A DNA stretch of 64,000 bases from Bdellovibrio sp. (GCA_022729855.1 DZBG01000001.1:1-64000), one strand, 5' to 3'; shown: positions 7,660 through 16,003, counted from the first letter of the stretch. Notes: generated by a model not told the origin, from the sequence alone. Made by a program: numbers and translations.

Positions 7660-9780
7660 ATGAAAAAACTTTCACTTTTAGCTTTCACTCTAGTTGCTGG
7701 TTGGACCTTCTCAGGTTTTGCCCAGACCCAGGACGCCAACCGACAGGTTATCGTTGAACTCTGTGGTAGTAACTACTCCGCCAATAAGACCGGTTCAGGT
7801 GTTGTTGTAGGGGATTGGACTAAAAAGGATGACCAGCGATGTATCCAAGTTCGATGTGATGAAAAGCAAGATGATGGAAATAGCTCTACTGTTGTCAGAA
7901 CAAAATGTCTTTCAGAAGCTGATTATCAAAAACTTATTCTTGGTGTAGTGAACGGAAGTCCTGCAGGATCAAATAATGGTTCTAGTGGAACTCCTGCTGG
8001 ATCAAATAATGGTTCTGGCGGAACTCCTGCTGGAGCAAATAATGGTTCAGGTACAGGAGTTAATGACGGCGATCTTATTTGTGTCACAAAAAATAATGGT
8101 TCAGTAATTATTGGAAAAAATCACGCTTGTTATAAAGAATGTAATCCAAAAAAATGGTTATTCGGAAAAAGACATGCTGATACAACAAATCCAAAATGTA
8201 TTCGTTGTATGCAAGGTCAGGGCTATACTTTTGAAGAGTCAGTTCTAAAAGCAGCAGGTGTTGCTATTGTCACAGGTGTAGGTGTGACTGAGTGTCGTGA
8301 TGCTCAAGGACGACTTGTTTCTCGTACAACAAGTGGTGAATGTCCATCTCACGGTGGAGCAGGAACGACAACAATCATTAGAGGTGGAGCAGCCGCTTCT
8401 GCTGGTTCAGGTAATACTGCAGCTTCAGCAAATGGTGGAGTGGTTGTTTCAGGTGGAGCAGTTGGTTCAGTGAATGCTGGAATTAATATTCCTTCTGAAT
8501 GTATTAAAAATAACGGAAAAATCAAAAATACAAAAAAATGTCAGGGCTATGCAAATGGTTCTTACACAATAAGTGCTGGTGGTGGTGGACGCTTCAATTG
8601 TGCAAGTGGTTCAACAACTGCAGGTTGTGTTGGTAATGATGAGTATAATCAAATCATGGCCAGATATTATAACGGAGCTGACTGTGTAAACTGTGCGGCT
8701 TCTGGACGTAAACAAAGTACTCTTTCTGGAATTGCAGAAATTGTTGGGGCCATCGCTCCACCACTTGCTCAGTTCGGTGCAAGTTACTTCCAATCAAAAG
8801 CTTATCAGAAATCAAATGAGGCTTGGGCCGGAGCTGCCTCGGTTGGATTCGAGCAATGTCGTTTGAGTCAGCAAGATTATTTAAATTATTCTCAAACTGC
8901 TCTTACTAATTATCAGAACAATTTAGCTACAAATGAAATGCCAGGTCTATCTCCTGAACAACAGCAAGCCATGCTTGCAAGTGGTGGCGGGAACTGTAAT
9001 GGTTACCAACTTGGCGGCTTCGCTGGTCTTGGTGGTGGATACTACGGTGGTGGAGTTGGCGGATATATCGGTGGTGTCGCAGGCGGCGGATATGTTGGCG
9101 GTGGCTACACTGGTGGATATGTAACTGGCGGATACGTTAGTGGATATGCTGGTGGTGTTTATGTCGCTGGTGGCGCTCAAGGCGGATACCCAGGTGGATA
9201 CATTGGAACTGTCGGTGGTGTTGGTGGATACGCTCAAGGTGGATACATCGGAACTGTTGGTGGAGTAGGCGGATACCCTGGTGGTTACGTTGGAACAGTC
9301 GGCGGAGTAGGTGGATATATTGGAACTGTTGGTGGTGTTGGCGGTTATGCTCAAGGTGGGTACGTCAGCGGTATTAATGGTGGATATATTGGTGGAATCT
9401 CTCTTGCTGGTGGTTATGCCGGTGGATACGCTCAAGGCGGATACGTGAGTGGATATGCTGGTGGATACGCTCAAGGCGGATATATCGGAACCGTTGGTGG
9501 AGTTGGTGGTTATGCTCAAGGTGGCTACGTGAGTGGTTATGCTGGAGGATATGCTCAAGGCGGATACGTGAGTGGATATGCTGGTGGTGTAGGCGGAGTT
9601 GGTGGTATCTATGTGGCCGGCGGAGTTGCTGGTGGTGGATACAACGGTGGTTATAATGGCGGTTGGGGATCAGGTGTGAACCAAGGTAGTTATTATAGCT
9701 CAATGATTAGCGGACAAGCAGCTAATGCAGACTACTATATGCAACAGCAAGGTCTTGGATACAATATGGGTTATAGATAG
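7660..9780 (+). CDS. secreted Gly/Tyr-repeat protein
   Basis: A 706-aa exported protein. Signal peptide (MKKLSLLAFTLVAGWTFSGFA), then a Cys-rich N-terminal region (about residues 25-100), then a threefold Gly/Asn linker (GSNNGSSGTPA type, near residues 103-130). Further Cys-containing segments (CYKECNP, CIRCMQG, DCVNCAASG) and a helical stretch (about 355-445) come next. The rest, residue 448 to about 665, is low-complexity Gly/Tyr/Val repeat built from GGYIGTVGGVGGYAQ and GGYVSGYAGGYAQ units. A C-terminal QAANADYYMQQQ tail ends it. This architecture suggests a secreted structural or adhesive fibre protein; I know of no named family. Promoter, palindrome and terminator mark it as a single-gene unit. 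Confidence 0.85.
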   Translation: MKKLSLLAFTLVAGWTFSGFAQTQDANRQVIVELCGSNYSANKTGSGVVVGDWTKKDDQRCIQVRCDEKQDDGNSSTVVRTKCLSEADYQKLILGVVNGSPAGSNNGSSGTPAGSNNGSGGTPAGANNGSGTGVNDGDLICVTKNNGSVIIGKNHACYKECNPKKWLFGKRHADTTNPKCIRCMQGQGYTFEESVLKAAGVAIVTGVGVTECRDAQGRLVSRTTSGECPSHGGAGTTTIIRGGAAASAGSGNTAASANGGVVVSGGAVGSVNAGINIPSECIKNNGKIKNTKKCQGYANGSYTISAGGGGRFNCASGSTTAGCVGNDEYNQIMARYYNGADCVNCAASGRKQSTLSGIAEIVGAIAPPLAQFGASYFQSKAYQKSNEAWAGAASVGFEQCRLSQQDYLNYSQTALTNYQNNLATNEMPGLSPEQQQAMLASGGGNCNGYQLGGFAGLGGGYYGGGVGGYIGGVAGGGYVGGGYTGGYVTGGYVSGYAGGVYVAGGAQGGYPGGYIGTVGGVGGYAQGGYIGTVGGVGGYPGGYVGTVGGVGGYIGTVGGVGGYAQGGYVSGINGGYIGGISLAGGYAGGYAQGGYVSGYAGGYAQGGYIGTVGGVGGYAQGGYVSGYAGGYAQGGYVSGYAGGVGGVGGIYVAGGVAGGGYNGGYNGGWGSGVNQGSYYSSMISGQAANADYYMQQQGLGYNMGYR
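9004..9660 (+). repeat. tandem Gly/Tyr coding repeats
   Basis: Degenerate tandem units encoding GGYIGTVGGVGGYAQ-type and GGYVSGYAGGYAQ-type blocks. Codon choice varies between copies (GGT, GGA and GGC mixed), so the repeat is conserved at protein level more than at DNA level, arguing for selection on the protein rather than recent slippage. Confidence 0.85.
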
Positions 9781-9797
9781 AATTTAAAAAGATATGT

Positions 9798-9831
9798 AAA
9801 AAAAAAGGGAGCTAATAGCTCCCTTTTTTTT
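9798..9831. terminator. bidirectional terminator
   Basis: A9, GGGAGCT, loop AAT, AGCTCCC, T8. Serves both the Gly/Tyr-repeat gene and the convergent zinc-ribbon gene, whose stop codon begins inside the T-run. Confidence 0.9.
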
Positions 9832-10243
9832 ATTTGTTATGAATTAACAATTTTATTTCATGTCTGAAGATGACTTCAATTTTATCATCTACAACTTTTT
9901 GAACAATCCCCGGGCCAAACTTAGTGTGATCAATAATATCTCCCATAGAGAAACTACCTTTGATACTATAAGGCTGAGATTTCTTACTCGTATTAGACAT
10001 TCCTTCCATCCAAAGATCAGAAACTGAAATGACCTTTGAAGCAGTTGATGAAGTCTTTTTAGTGCGAGTTTTATTCGCCGTTGATTGTGAAGGATCTTTG
10101 TACGCATGCATCGTAGCACAAGTATTACATTTTACTTTAGCGATGTGCTTTGCGTCCTTCATGGCCACAATGGTGTGCGAAAGGTTGAGTTTACATTTTG
10201 TGCAATATGAAAGCACATCCTTGCCAACCGTTAGCTGAGACAT
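9830..10243 (-). CDS. zinc-ribbon protein with a CarD/Tudor-like C-terminus
   Basis: A 137-aa cytoplasmic protein. The N-terminal zinc ribbon is CTKC (Cys14, Cys17) and CNTC (Cys39, Cys42). A Ser/Thr/Lys-rich linker follows. The C-terminal domain (about residues 98-135, MGDIIDHTKFGPGIVQKVVDDKIEVIF) has the small beta-barrel wording seen at the C-termini of UvrD/PcrA helicases and in CarD-type RNA-polymerase-binding domains. I infer a nucleic-acid- or polymerase-binding role, with no specific target. AAGGA precedes the ATG, and a good promoter lies upstream. Confidence 0.7.
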   Translation of the reverse strand: MSQLTVGKDVLSYCTKCKLNLSHTIVAMKDAKHIAKVKCNTCATMHAYKDPSQSTANKTRTKKTSSTASKVISVSDLWMEGMSNTSKKSQPYSIKGSFSMGDIIDHTKFGPGIVQKVVDDKIEVIFRHEIKLLIHNK

Positions 10244-10301
10244 AGATTTCCTTTTGGTTTATATTAGAGAAAGAGTCCTTTAAGAGCGGAAGATTCTTAC
10301 T

Positions 10302-10330
10302 ATTATACATTTCTACTTCGAAGACGTAAA
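10302..10330 (-). promoter_or_regulatory. promoter of the zinc-ribbon gene
   Basis: On the minus strand: TTTACG, 17-nt spacer, TATAAT. The leader is about 50 nt. It lies just in front of the divergent uvrC. Confidence 0.6.
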
Positions 10331-10339
10331 GCAACGCGT

Positions 10340-12202
10340 ATGGGTGATTTAAAACAACTACTAGATAAAGCAAATTCTCTGCCTTCAGGAGCGGGTTGTT
10401 ACCTCATGAAGGATAAAAATAGTAGAGTGATTTACGTTGGTAAGGCGAAGAAATTGAAATCTCGCGTCGTTTCATATTTCAATCAATCGGCCAAATCTAT
10501 TAAAACCGAATATATGGTGAGTCATGTCCATGACTTTGATTTTATTCTCACTAACTCTGATGCTGAATCGTTTGTTTTAGAAAATAATCTTATTAAAGAG
10601 CACGCACCTAAATACAATATCAGACTTCGTGATGATAAGAGTTACCCCTTTATTTTAGTAAACTGGGAAGAGAAGTTTCCTAGACTTGAATATGTCAGAC
10701 GACCTAAAAAAGGCAAAAAGAGAGAACTCTTTGGCCCTTTTCCCCAAGGCTCAAATATTTCAATGATTCTTCGTGTACTCACGAAATCATTTTCTTTAAG
10801 AGATTGCTCCCTTAATGAGTTCAGAACTCGTAAAACACCATGCTTATTGTATCAAATGAAACAATGTTCTGCTCCCTGTGTGGGGCTTATTGATGAAGTT
10901 CAGTATGCTGAAGAGATGAAAATGGCCCTTGGTTTGTTTCAAGGGAAAATTAAAGCAGGACGCACGATTAATAAACTCAAAGAAAGAATGATGATTCTTG
11001 CTGAGAATGAAGAGTATGAACATGCGGCGATTATTCGTGATCATTTGCAGCTTTTAGAAGATTTCATCCGGCAATCATTTGATCAGCAAGTGGAGTCTCT
11101 TGAAGATGATAAAAACTTAGACATTTGGGCCTTCTATGAAGGGCCCGAAGAGATTGATTTTTCAGTTTATATGATTAGGTCTGGAATGCTTCTAGGACAA
11201 AAAAACTTCTCTTTTGTAAAAGGAGAGTTAATAGAAGAAATGAATGAAGAGATTCTTCAAAAAATTTGGCAGTACTACGAAGGGAGTGAAGAACTTACTC
11301 CTGAAATGATTATTGTAGATCGTGAAGCAAGTGAGCTTGAAAACCTTGCGGTTGCACTTCAGGTTAAGGTGAAAGGAAGAATGAAAAAATATCTTCCCTT
11401 GATTGAGATGTGTCGCAAACATGCTGAAGAATCACAACGAGTTCGTATTACCAATGAAGATAGTGTTTATATTGGCCTGAGAAAACTTCAAGAGCTTTTA
11501 AATTTAAAAGAGAGACCACGTATCCTTGAGTGCTACGATATTGCTATTTGGCAGGGGCAATCACCTGCGGCTTCTCAAATTGTTTTTGAAGAAGGAAAGC
11601 CCGATAAAACGCGATATCGCTATTATCATATGCAAACTCGTCCTGAAGGAAATAATGATTTTGCCATGATGGAAGAGGTTATCACACGTCGAGTTGCCCA
11701 TGGAAAACTTCCAGATGTTTTTATCGTTGATGGGGGAGTGGCCCAAGTGAATACAGTTCTGGCCGTGATGCGTGAACATAAACTTGAAATACCAGTGGTA
11801 GGAATTGCAAAATCAAGAGATCTCACTCGCGGAGATTTCAAGAGTAAAGAAGCAGATAGAACAGAGGAGAGGCTCGTTATTCCAGGAAGAAGTAATCCCT
11901 ATATCTTAAATAAGAATCGATCATTGTTTAAAATCATTGTGAGTATGAGAGATGAGGCCCACAGATTCTCTCGTAAGCTTCATCATAAAGCTGAATCAAA
12001 ACGAACAATGTCGACATGGATTGATGATATTGTTGGACTTGGAATTGAAAGCAAAAAAAAGATTTTAACGAATTTAACAATGAGCAAAGCTGAATTAGCA
12101 GAAATGAATATTACGGATTTATCAAATCTCTTTGGACTTAAAATTCCTCAAGCAAAAGCTCTTTGGGAGCATCTGCAAGAGGATAAAGATCAAGAAGATT
12201 AG
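10340..12202 (+). CDS. uvrC: excinuclease ABC subunit C
   Basis: UvrC makes both incisions during nucleotide excision repair with UvrA and UvrB. N-terminal GIY-YIG nuclease: LPSGAGCYLMKD ... VIYVGKAKKLKSRV (the usual GVY is GCY here). A UVR domain binding UvrB lies near residues 205-240 (LKERMMILAENEEYEHAAIIRD). The RNase-H-like second nuclease includes ECYDIA and DVFIVDGG, and the C-terminal helix-hairpin-helix is IDDIVGLGIESKKKIL. Length 620 aa is normal. The ATG has no strong ribosome-binding site. The stop interlocks with that of the convergent 69-aa gene. Confidence 0.96.
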   Translation: MGDLKQLLDKANSLPSGAGCYLMKDKNSRVIYVGKAKKLKSRVVSYFNQSAKSIKTEYMVSHVHDFDFILTNSDAESFVLENNLIKEHAPKYNIRLRDDKSYPFILVNWEEKFPRLEYVRRPKKGKKRELFGPFPQGSNISMILRVLTKSFSLRDCSLNEFRTRKTPCLLYQMKQCSAPCVGLIDEVQYAEEMKMALGLFQGKIKAGRTINKLKERMMILAENEEYEHAAIIRDHLQLLEDFIRQSFDQQVESLEDDKNLDIWAFYEGPEEIDFSVYMIRSGMLLGQKNFSFVKGELIEEMNEEILQKIWQYYEGSEELTPEMIIVDREASELENLAVALQVKVKGRMKKYLPLIEMCRKHAEESQRVRITNEDSVYIGLRKLQELLNLKERPRILECYDIAIWQGQSPAASQIVFEEGKPDKTRYRYYHMQTRPEGNNDFAMMEEVITRRVAHGKLPDVFIVDGGVAQVNTVLAVMREHKLEIPVVGIAKSRDLTRGDFKSKEADRTEERLVIPGRSNPYILNKNRSLFKIIVSMRDEAHRFSRKLHHKAESKRTMSTWIDDIVGLGIESKKKILTNLTMSKAELAEMNITDLSNLFGLKIPQAKALWEHLQEDKDQED

Positions 12203-12408
12203 TTAATGATGTGGATGACTTTTCTATTCCCACAACCACAATCCATACAGCGTGCCGTTTCTTGCACAAGCATATTCTTGTAGTCTGGCATATGTGAGAG
12301 AAGCAATTTTGAACCACAAATGCGGCAATCATCGATCAATTTTTTTACTTGATCGGCCTCTCCAAAATACTCTTCAAAACTTTCAAATTTAAAATCAGTT
12401 TCAGTCAT
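12199..12408 (-). CDS. small zinc-finger protein
   Basis: A 69-aa protein with two cysteine pairs, CRIC (Cys28, Cys31) and CMDC (Cys54, Cys57), plus Cys59, spaced as a zinc ribbon. The N-terminus is acidic (FESFEEYFGEADQ). GGGAG lies upstream of the ATG at good spacing. Another frame on this strand overlaps it but lacks such a start. It may bind nucleic acid or act as an adaptor; no specific function is visible. Stop codons interlock with uvrC (shared TTAG). Confidence 0.6.
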   Translation of the reverse strand: MTETDFKFESFEEYFGEADQVKKLIDDCRICGSKLLLSHMPDYKNMLVQETARCMDCGCGNRKVIHIIN

Positions 12409-12499
12409 GTCTACTCCCTAATAAGACTCACAACATTCTTCTCGGCTTAAAATGATTCGAATTTAAAGAATTTAGGCCCTAGGAAAGAGCTGCCAGTTC

Positions 12500-13369
12500 A
12501 TGGTAGAAAAGTCGGGTATGCAAGAGATATTCAAGACTAAGTTATTAGAATTACGTAGACCCGGAAAAGTATTAAGCTTTGCTGATGCTCTATTGGGTCC
12601 TGTTCTCTGGGCCCCTAAGTCTAAGACCTTGAAACTCATGACGGCCAAAGAAGAGAGTGCCAAGCTTAAAGAGGCCTATACAGAAAAACATCAGGTTATT
12701 GAGTCTCTTGAGCGCTATGTGGAAGAGAAAACACAGATCACTCGCATTCCTATTATTCCTGTGGCCGGTGGTGAAGTAGGGCTCAAAAAAGCTGAAGAGC
12801 ATGAGCTTTCCTATCGTCTTGAAAGTCTCGAAATGTTATCGAAACATATTTCAAAAAATGCTTACGATGAGTTTCAAATACTCATTGATAAGAGAAAAAT
12901 TGGTCAATTAAAAATTCTTTTTATTACTGAAGCGTTTACTCCCTTTTCAGAGAGAGAAAAGATTGAAACTCCTTCTGCTTTTGCAAAAGCTTTTCTTCCT
13001 TTTCTGCCTCACAAAACCTCTGAACTCTTTGAACGAATGGTCATGGCCATGAAGCTTCTTCCTGAAGAAACTTTGCTCCTTGGACTTGAGAGCGAAGGTG
13101 AAGATTTAATGAAGGCCGTCATGAGTGTGGCCGAACATCTTCGTCCTGAAGTGATCGTCACTCTTGGTGCAAAATCAACTCAGAAAGTTCTCAAGAGCAA
13201 TGATCGCCTGACTATGGTGCATGGACAGTTCTTCAGTCGTAAGATTGGAGAGTGGACGGCACAAATTACCCCACTGTTTCACCCTAGTATTATCGAAACA
13301 AACCAAAACATGAAGAAAACTGCATGGATAGACATGCAAAAAATCATGAAAGTACTTAAGAAGGTTTGA
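12500..13369 (+). CDS. uracil-DNA-glycosylase-superfamily-like protein
   Basis: A 289-aa cytoplasmic protein. The second half resembles the UDG fold: LKILFITEAF (residues 137-146, position of the first active-site loop), LFERMVMAMKLL, EVIVTLGAKSTQKVL (residues 217-231), and a C-terminal HPS motif at 261-263 followed by NMKKTAWIDMQKIM. That layout matches the HPS...K..W.D pattern of family 4/5 glycosylases. The usual GE.PG.QED activation motif is not recognisable, nor are the four cluster cysteines of family 4. The first 130 residues are helical, with no known domain. It could be a repair enzyme of altered chemistry or a catalytically dead relative. Confidence 0.6.
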   Translation: MVEKSGMQEIFKTKLLELRRPGKVLSFADALLGPVLWAPKSKTLKLMTAKEESAKLKEAYTEKHQVIESLERYVEEKTQITRIPIIPVAGGEVGLKKAEEHELSYRLESLEMLSKHISKNAYDEFQILIDKRKIGQLKILFITEAFTPFSEREKIETPSAFAKAFLPFLPHKTSELFERMVMAMKLLPEETLLLGLESEGEDLMKAVMSVAEHLRPEVIVTLGAKSTQKVLKSNDRLTMVHGQFFSRKIGEWTAQITPLFHPSIIETNQNMKKTAWIDMQKIMKVLKKV

Positions 13370-13394
13370 GTCTTGCCTAAAAGATAGCTACAAT
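13366..13394 (+). promoter_or_regulatory. promoter of the SpoIID-amidase operon
   Basis: TTGAGT, 17-nt spacer, TACAAT, overlapping the end of the upstream gene. The predicted start is near 13401. Confidence 0.55.
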
Positions 13395-13400
13395 AAAGCC

Positions 13401-13416
13401 AGTGACTTATGTCACA
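13401..13416. promoter_or_regulatory. CRP/FNR-family-like operator
   Basis: AGTGA, CTTATG, TCACA: nine of ten half-site bases match the CRP consensus TGTGA-N6-TCACA. It sits directly on the predicted transcription start and before the ribosome-binding site, a position that normally gives repression. Confidence 0.5.
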
Positions 13417-13437
13417 TTCCCCACGGATGAGGAATTG

Positions 13438-14595
13438 ATGGTTAGAACAGGATGTTGTGCTCTTTTATTATCTTTTGGTTTATCGCTTCCAGCACTGGCA
13501 GCTATGCCCTCTGTAAAAGTTCTCATTGGAAAATCCCTTAAAAATATTCGAGTTGAAGGCACAGACCTAAGAAAGATTATTCATACACAGAATAAATCTT
13601 TGCAGTATGAAGGTCGCAAGGAAATTTCATTCAATTGTGATCCTTCTAAATCTGCCAACCCTACCAAGTTTCCATTGAAACAAGTTCATGTGGCCTCTCT
13701 TCAATCTCCTACAGGATTAGTCTCTTGGGGAAATAAAAAATACCAAGGTGAGTTTCAGCTTATCACTTCTGCCAAACAAGAAAGTTGTGATCTTGTGAAT
13801 TTGATTCCAATGGAATCTTATATCACCTCTCTTCTTTCAAAAGAGATGAATGGTAGCTGGCCCATTGAAGCACTGAAAGCTCAGGCCGTAGCAGCACGAA
13901 CTTATGCACTTCATAGAATTAAAGGTTTTAATAAACCGGGCCTTGAATCCCATGATGAAATTTATCATTTAGAAAGTTCAGAGAAAGATCAAGTTTCAGG
14001 AACGTATTTTGATGCCACTGCATTAACTGTAAAGGCGGCCAAGGAAACAGAAGGAGTTATTCTTCTTCCAAAATCGGGAAAAATTTCTCAAATATTTTTC
14101 CATTCTAAATGCGGTGGAAGAACGTTTCGCCCAGACCAAGTTTGGGGTGGAGTGGAAGAGGGCTATCGCCAAGTAGATTGTCCTTTCTGTCATAAACTTG
14201 GAACTAAGCAGTGGAAGAAAAAAGTCAGTCGTTATCAATTAACTGGTCTGGTGGATCGTGCACTTCAAAAATATTACGCTGATAAATTAGTAAGTAGTGA
14301 TATCAAGTTTCTCCCCGACAGAGAGGATGTCTCTGAAGTTCGTTTCTACGATGGCGATAGATTTTTAATGGTGAAGAAAGCTTATCTGAGAAATATGTCT
14401 GGAAGAGAGATGCTACCTTCTAATCATTTTTCTATTAAAGATGATAAGCAGGGAGTTCAGATTGCAGGCGAAGGATATGGCCATGGTGTTGGTCTTTGTC
14501 AGCTGGGTGCCTTAGAACTTGCTAAGCGTGGTTATACTTATAAACAAATTCTTTCTTTTTATTTCCCACAACATCATCTCAGTAAGGCCTATTAG
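13438..14595 (+). CDS. secreted SpoIID-domain protein (glycan-strand lytic transglycosylase family)
   Basis: A 385-aa protein from this start, chosen because GAGG precedes the ATG by five bases and a signal peptide follows at once (MVRTGCCALLLSFGLSLPALA). The SpoIID domain covers most of the mature part: LIPMESYITSLLSKEMNGSWP, IEALKAQAVAARTYAL, HSKCGG and the C-terminal GYGHGVGLCQLGALELAKRG. SpoIID proteins cut glycan strands that have lost their stem peptides. The next gene is an amidase that would produce such strands, and the start of that gene overlaps this stop, so the two are made together. Family assignment firm, exact role inferred. Confidence 0.9.
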   Translation: MVRTGCCALLLSFGLSLPALAAMPSVKVLIGKSLKNIRVEGTDLRKIIHTQNKSLQYEGRKEISFNCDPSKSANPTKFPLKQVHVASLQSPTGLVSWGNKKYQGEFQLITSAKQESCDLVNLIPMESYITSLLSKEMNGSWPIEALKAQAVAARTYALHRIKGFNKPGLESHDEIYHLESSEKDQVSGTYFDATALTVKAAKETEGVILLPKSGKISQIFFHSKCGGRTFRPDQVWGGVEEGYRQVDCPFCHKLGTKQWKKKVSRYQLTGLVDRALQKYYADKLVSSDIKFLPDREDVSEVRFYDGDRFLMVKKAYLRNMSGREMLPSNHFSIKDDKQGVQIAGEGYGHGVGLCQLGALELAKRGYTYKQILSFYFPQHHLSKAY

Positions 14596-15326
14596 TGACG
14601 AAGGTTCTATTCTCTTTTTTTATTTTTATCTTTTCGGTAAGCTCATTTGCAAAAGTTGTTCTCATCGATCCGGGACATGGAGGAGAAGAGATAGGGGCCA
14701 TAGGCTACTCTGATTGGAACAAAAAATCAGGAAAGACAGCGGAGAAAGATCTCACCTTAAAATTGGCCTCAAAATTAAAAGACTATCTCGCCCCACATGT
14801 CACAGCTTATCTCACTCGCAGTTTTGACCATCTTGTGGGACTGCAAGAGCGAGCAGACATGGCCGAAGCTGTTAAAGCGGATATCTTTATTTCGATCCAT
14901 TTTAACTCAGCAACTAATCATAAGTCTCATGGCTTTGAATTATACTATCTAGATAATAACTCTGCGGTGGCCGTCAAAAAAGTCGAGAGAGCAGAAAATT
15001 TAGGTCTTAAGGGTGAAGAACTTATTGTGAATCAGATTCTCGTTGATTTAGTCATTGGACAAACAGTGGAGAGTTCTAAGAGTTTGGCCAAAGCTGTTCA
15101 CAGCTCAATTGGGCCAGTGCTTAAACAATATAAGCTCGTTGATCGTGGAATCAAGCCTGGGCTTTTTTATGTTCTTGCACTCTCAAAAAGACCAGGTCTT
15201 CTTATTGAAGGAGGCTTCATGTCTAATCCTAATGAATTATCACAAATCAAAAAAGAAAAATATGTTGATGATATGGCCCGAAAAATTGCTCAAGGTGTTT
15301 TAGAATATTTGAAGACTCATAAATAA
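14595..15326 (+). CDS. N-acetylmuramoyl-L-alanine amidase (Amidase_3)
   Basis: A 243-aa exported zinc amidase that removes stem peptides from peptidoglycan. Signal peptide (KVLFSFFIFIFSVSSFA), then VVLIDPGHGG (zinc ligand His28), Glu50, SIHFNS (His102) and the C-terminal LLIEGGFMSNPNE with the catalytic Glu. The start is GTG, overlapping the TAG of the SpoIID gene by one base (TAGTG), so translation is coupled. There is no AMIN or LysM targeting domain, unlike AmiC. A terminator follows. Confidence 0.93.
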   Translation: MTKVLFSFFIFIFSVSSFAKVVLIDPGHGGEEIGAIGYSDWNKKSGKTAEKDLTLKLASKLKDYLAPHVTAYLTRSFDHLVGLQERADMAEAVKADIFISIHFNSATNHKSHGFELYYLDNNSAVAVKKVERAENLGLKGEELIVNQILVDLVIGQTVESSKSLAKAVHSSIGPVLKQYKLVDRGIKPGLFYVLALSKRPGLLIEGGFMSNPNELSQIKKEKYVDDMARKIAQGVLEYLKTHK

Positions 15327-15329
15327 GAC

Positions 15330-15362
15330 AAAAAAAAGGCTCCTTGAAGGAGCCTTTTTTTT
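15330..15362. terminator. bidirectional terminator
   Basis: A8, GGCTCC, TTGAA, GGAGCC, T8. Shared by the amidase operon and the convergent lipoprotein gene. Confidence 0.9.
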
Positions 15363-15382
15363 ATTAAATCATTTTTTTAAAA

Positions 15383-16003
15383 TTACATTCTACCAGTACA
15401 GAAACTAAACTTAGCTCCCGTTGATGCCCCACCATCTGCCCACCTGAAAAGTGCACCATCTTGTCCAAAAGCACTTGGAAGAGCTAGAGTGGCGTTCATT
15501 GGTTTAATTGCTGAACCACAGTATGGACCTGAAGTCATAAATTGAGGTGCTCTAGCAAGCTGTCCTTGCCCACCAATTCCACCACGGTTACAAAGATAAG
15601 CGATAAAGATTGGGGGTTGAGAGGGACCTTGACCAACTACTACGGCCACATCACCAAATGAAGTGACTCCAAGATAATAATCGCCAGCGACCATTCCTGT
15701 TTGACCTGTTAGTGGAAATTGTACTCCATATCTTACACCTTGGTTGGTAACAGCTGTTGGATATGCACTCCCACCATTACTACCAATACAAACATTTTCG
15801 TTAATAGCAGCAATCACAACGGGATGACTAATTTGACTAAGATCAATTTGACCATACTGTCCTACTCCGACTCCAAGGCCATTGATACCCCACTGACTAA
15901 GTCCACCCTGTCCAGATTTGTTATCCTTACCACAGGCCACAAGTAGGCTTCCCATAAGAAGGAAGAATCCAAGTTGTGTGATAAATTTATTAGTTCGTTT
16001 CAT
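15383..16003 (-). CDS. Gly-rich lipoprotein, unknown
   Basis: A 206-aa lipoprotein with lipobox LVAC (Cys24) and a GKDNKSGQGG spacer. The body is rich in Gly and beta-forming residues, with NENVCIGSNG, IAYLCNRGG, GPYCGSAI and FSFCTGRM giving four further cysteines that could form two disulfides. AAGGAG lies seven bases before the ATG. No family recognised; surface or periplasmic location follows from the lipobox. Confidence 0.7.
   Translation of the reverse strand: MKRTNKFITQLGFFLLMGSLLVACGKDNKSGQGGLSQWGINGLGVGVGQYGQIDLSQISHPVVIAAINENVCIGSNGGSAYPTAVTNQGVRYGVQFPLTGQTGMVAGDYYLGVTSFGDVAVVVGQGPSQPPIFIAYLCNRGGIGGQGQLARAPQFMTSGPYCGSAIKPMNATLALPSAFGQDGALFRWADGGASTGAKFSFCTGRM

Noticed and set aside
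8947-9703. Long open frames on the minus strand across the Gly/Tyr repeat
   Set aside because: Gly and Tyr codons rarely give stop codons in the reverse frames, so the openness is a by-product of the repeat. The products are Ser/Thr- or His-rich low complexity with no start signals.
13402-13437. GTG start of the SpoIID gene 12 codons upstream
   Set aside because: It would place a charged segment before the signal peptide and start inside the CRP-like box; the ATG at 13438 has GAGG at correct spacing.
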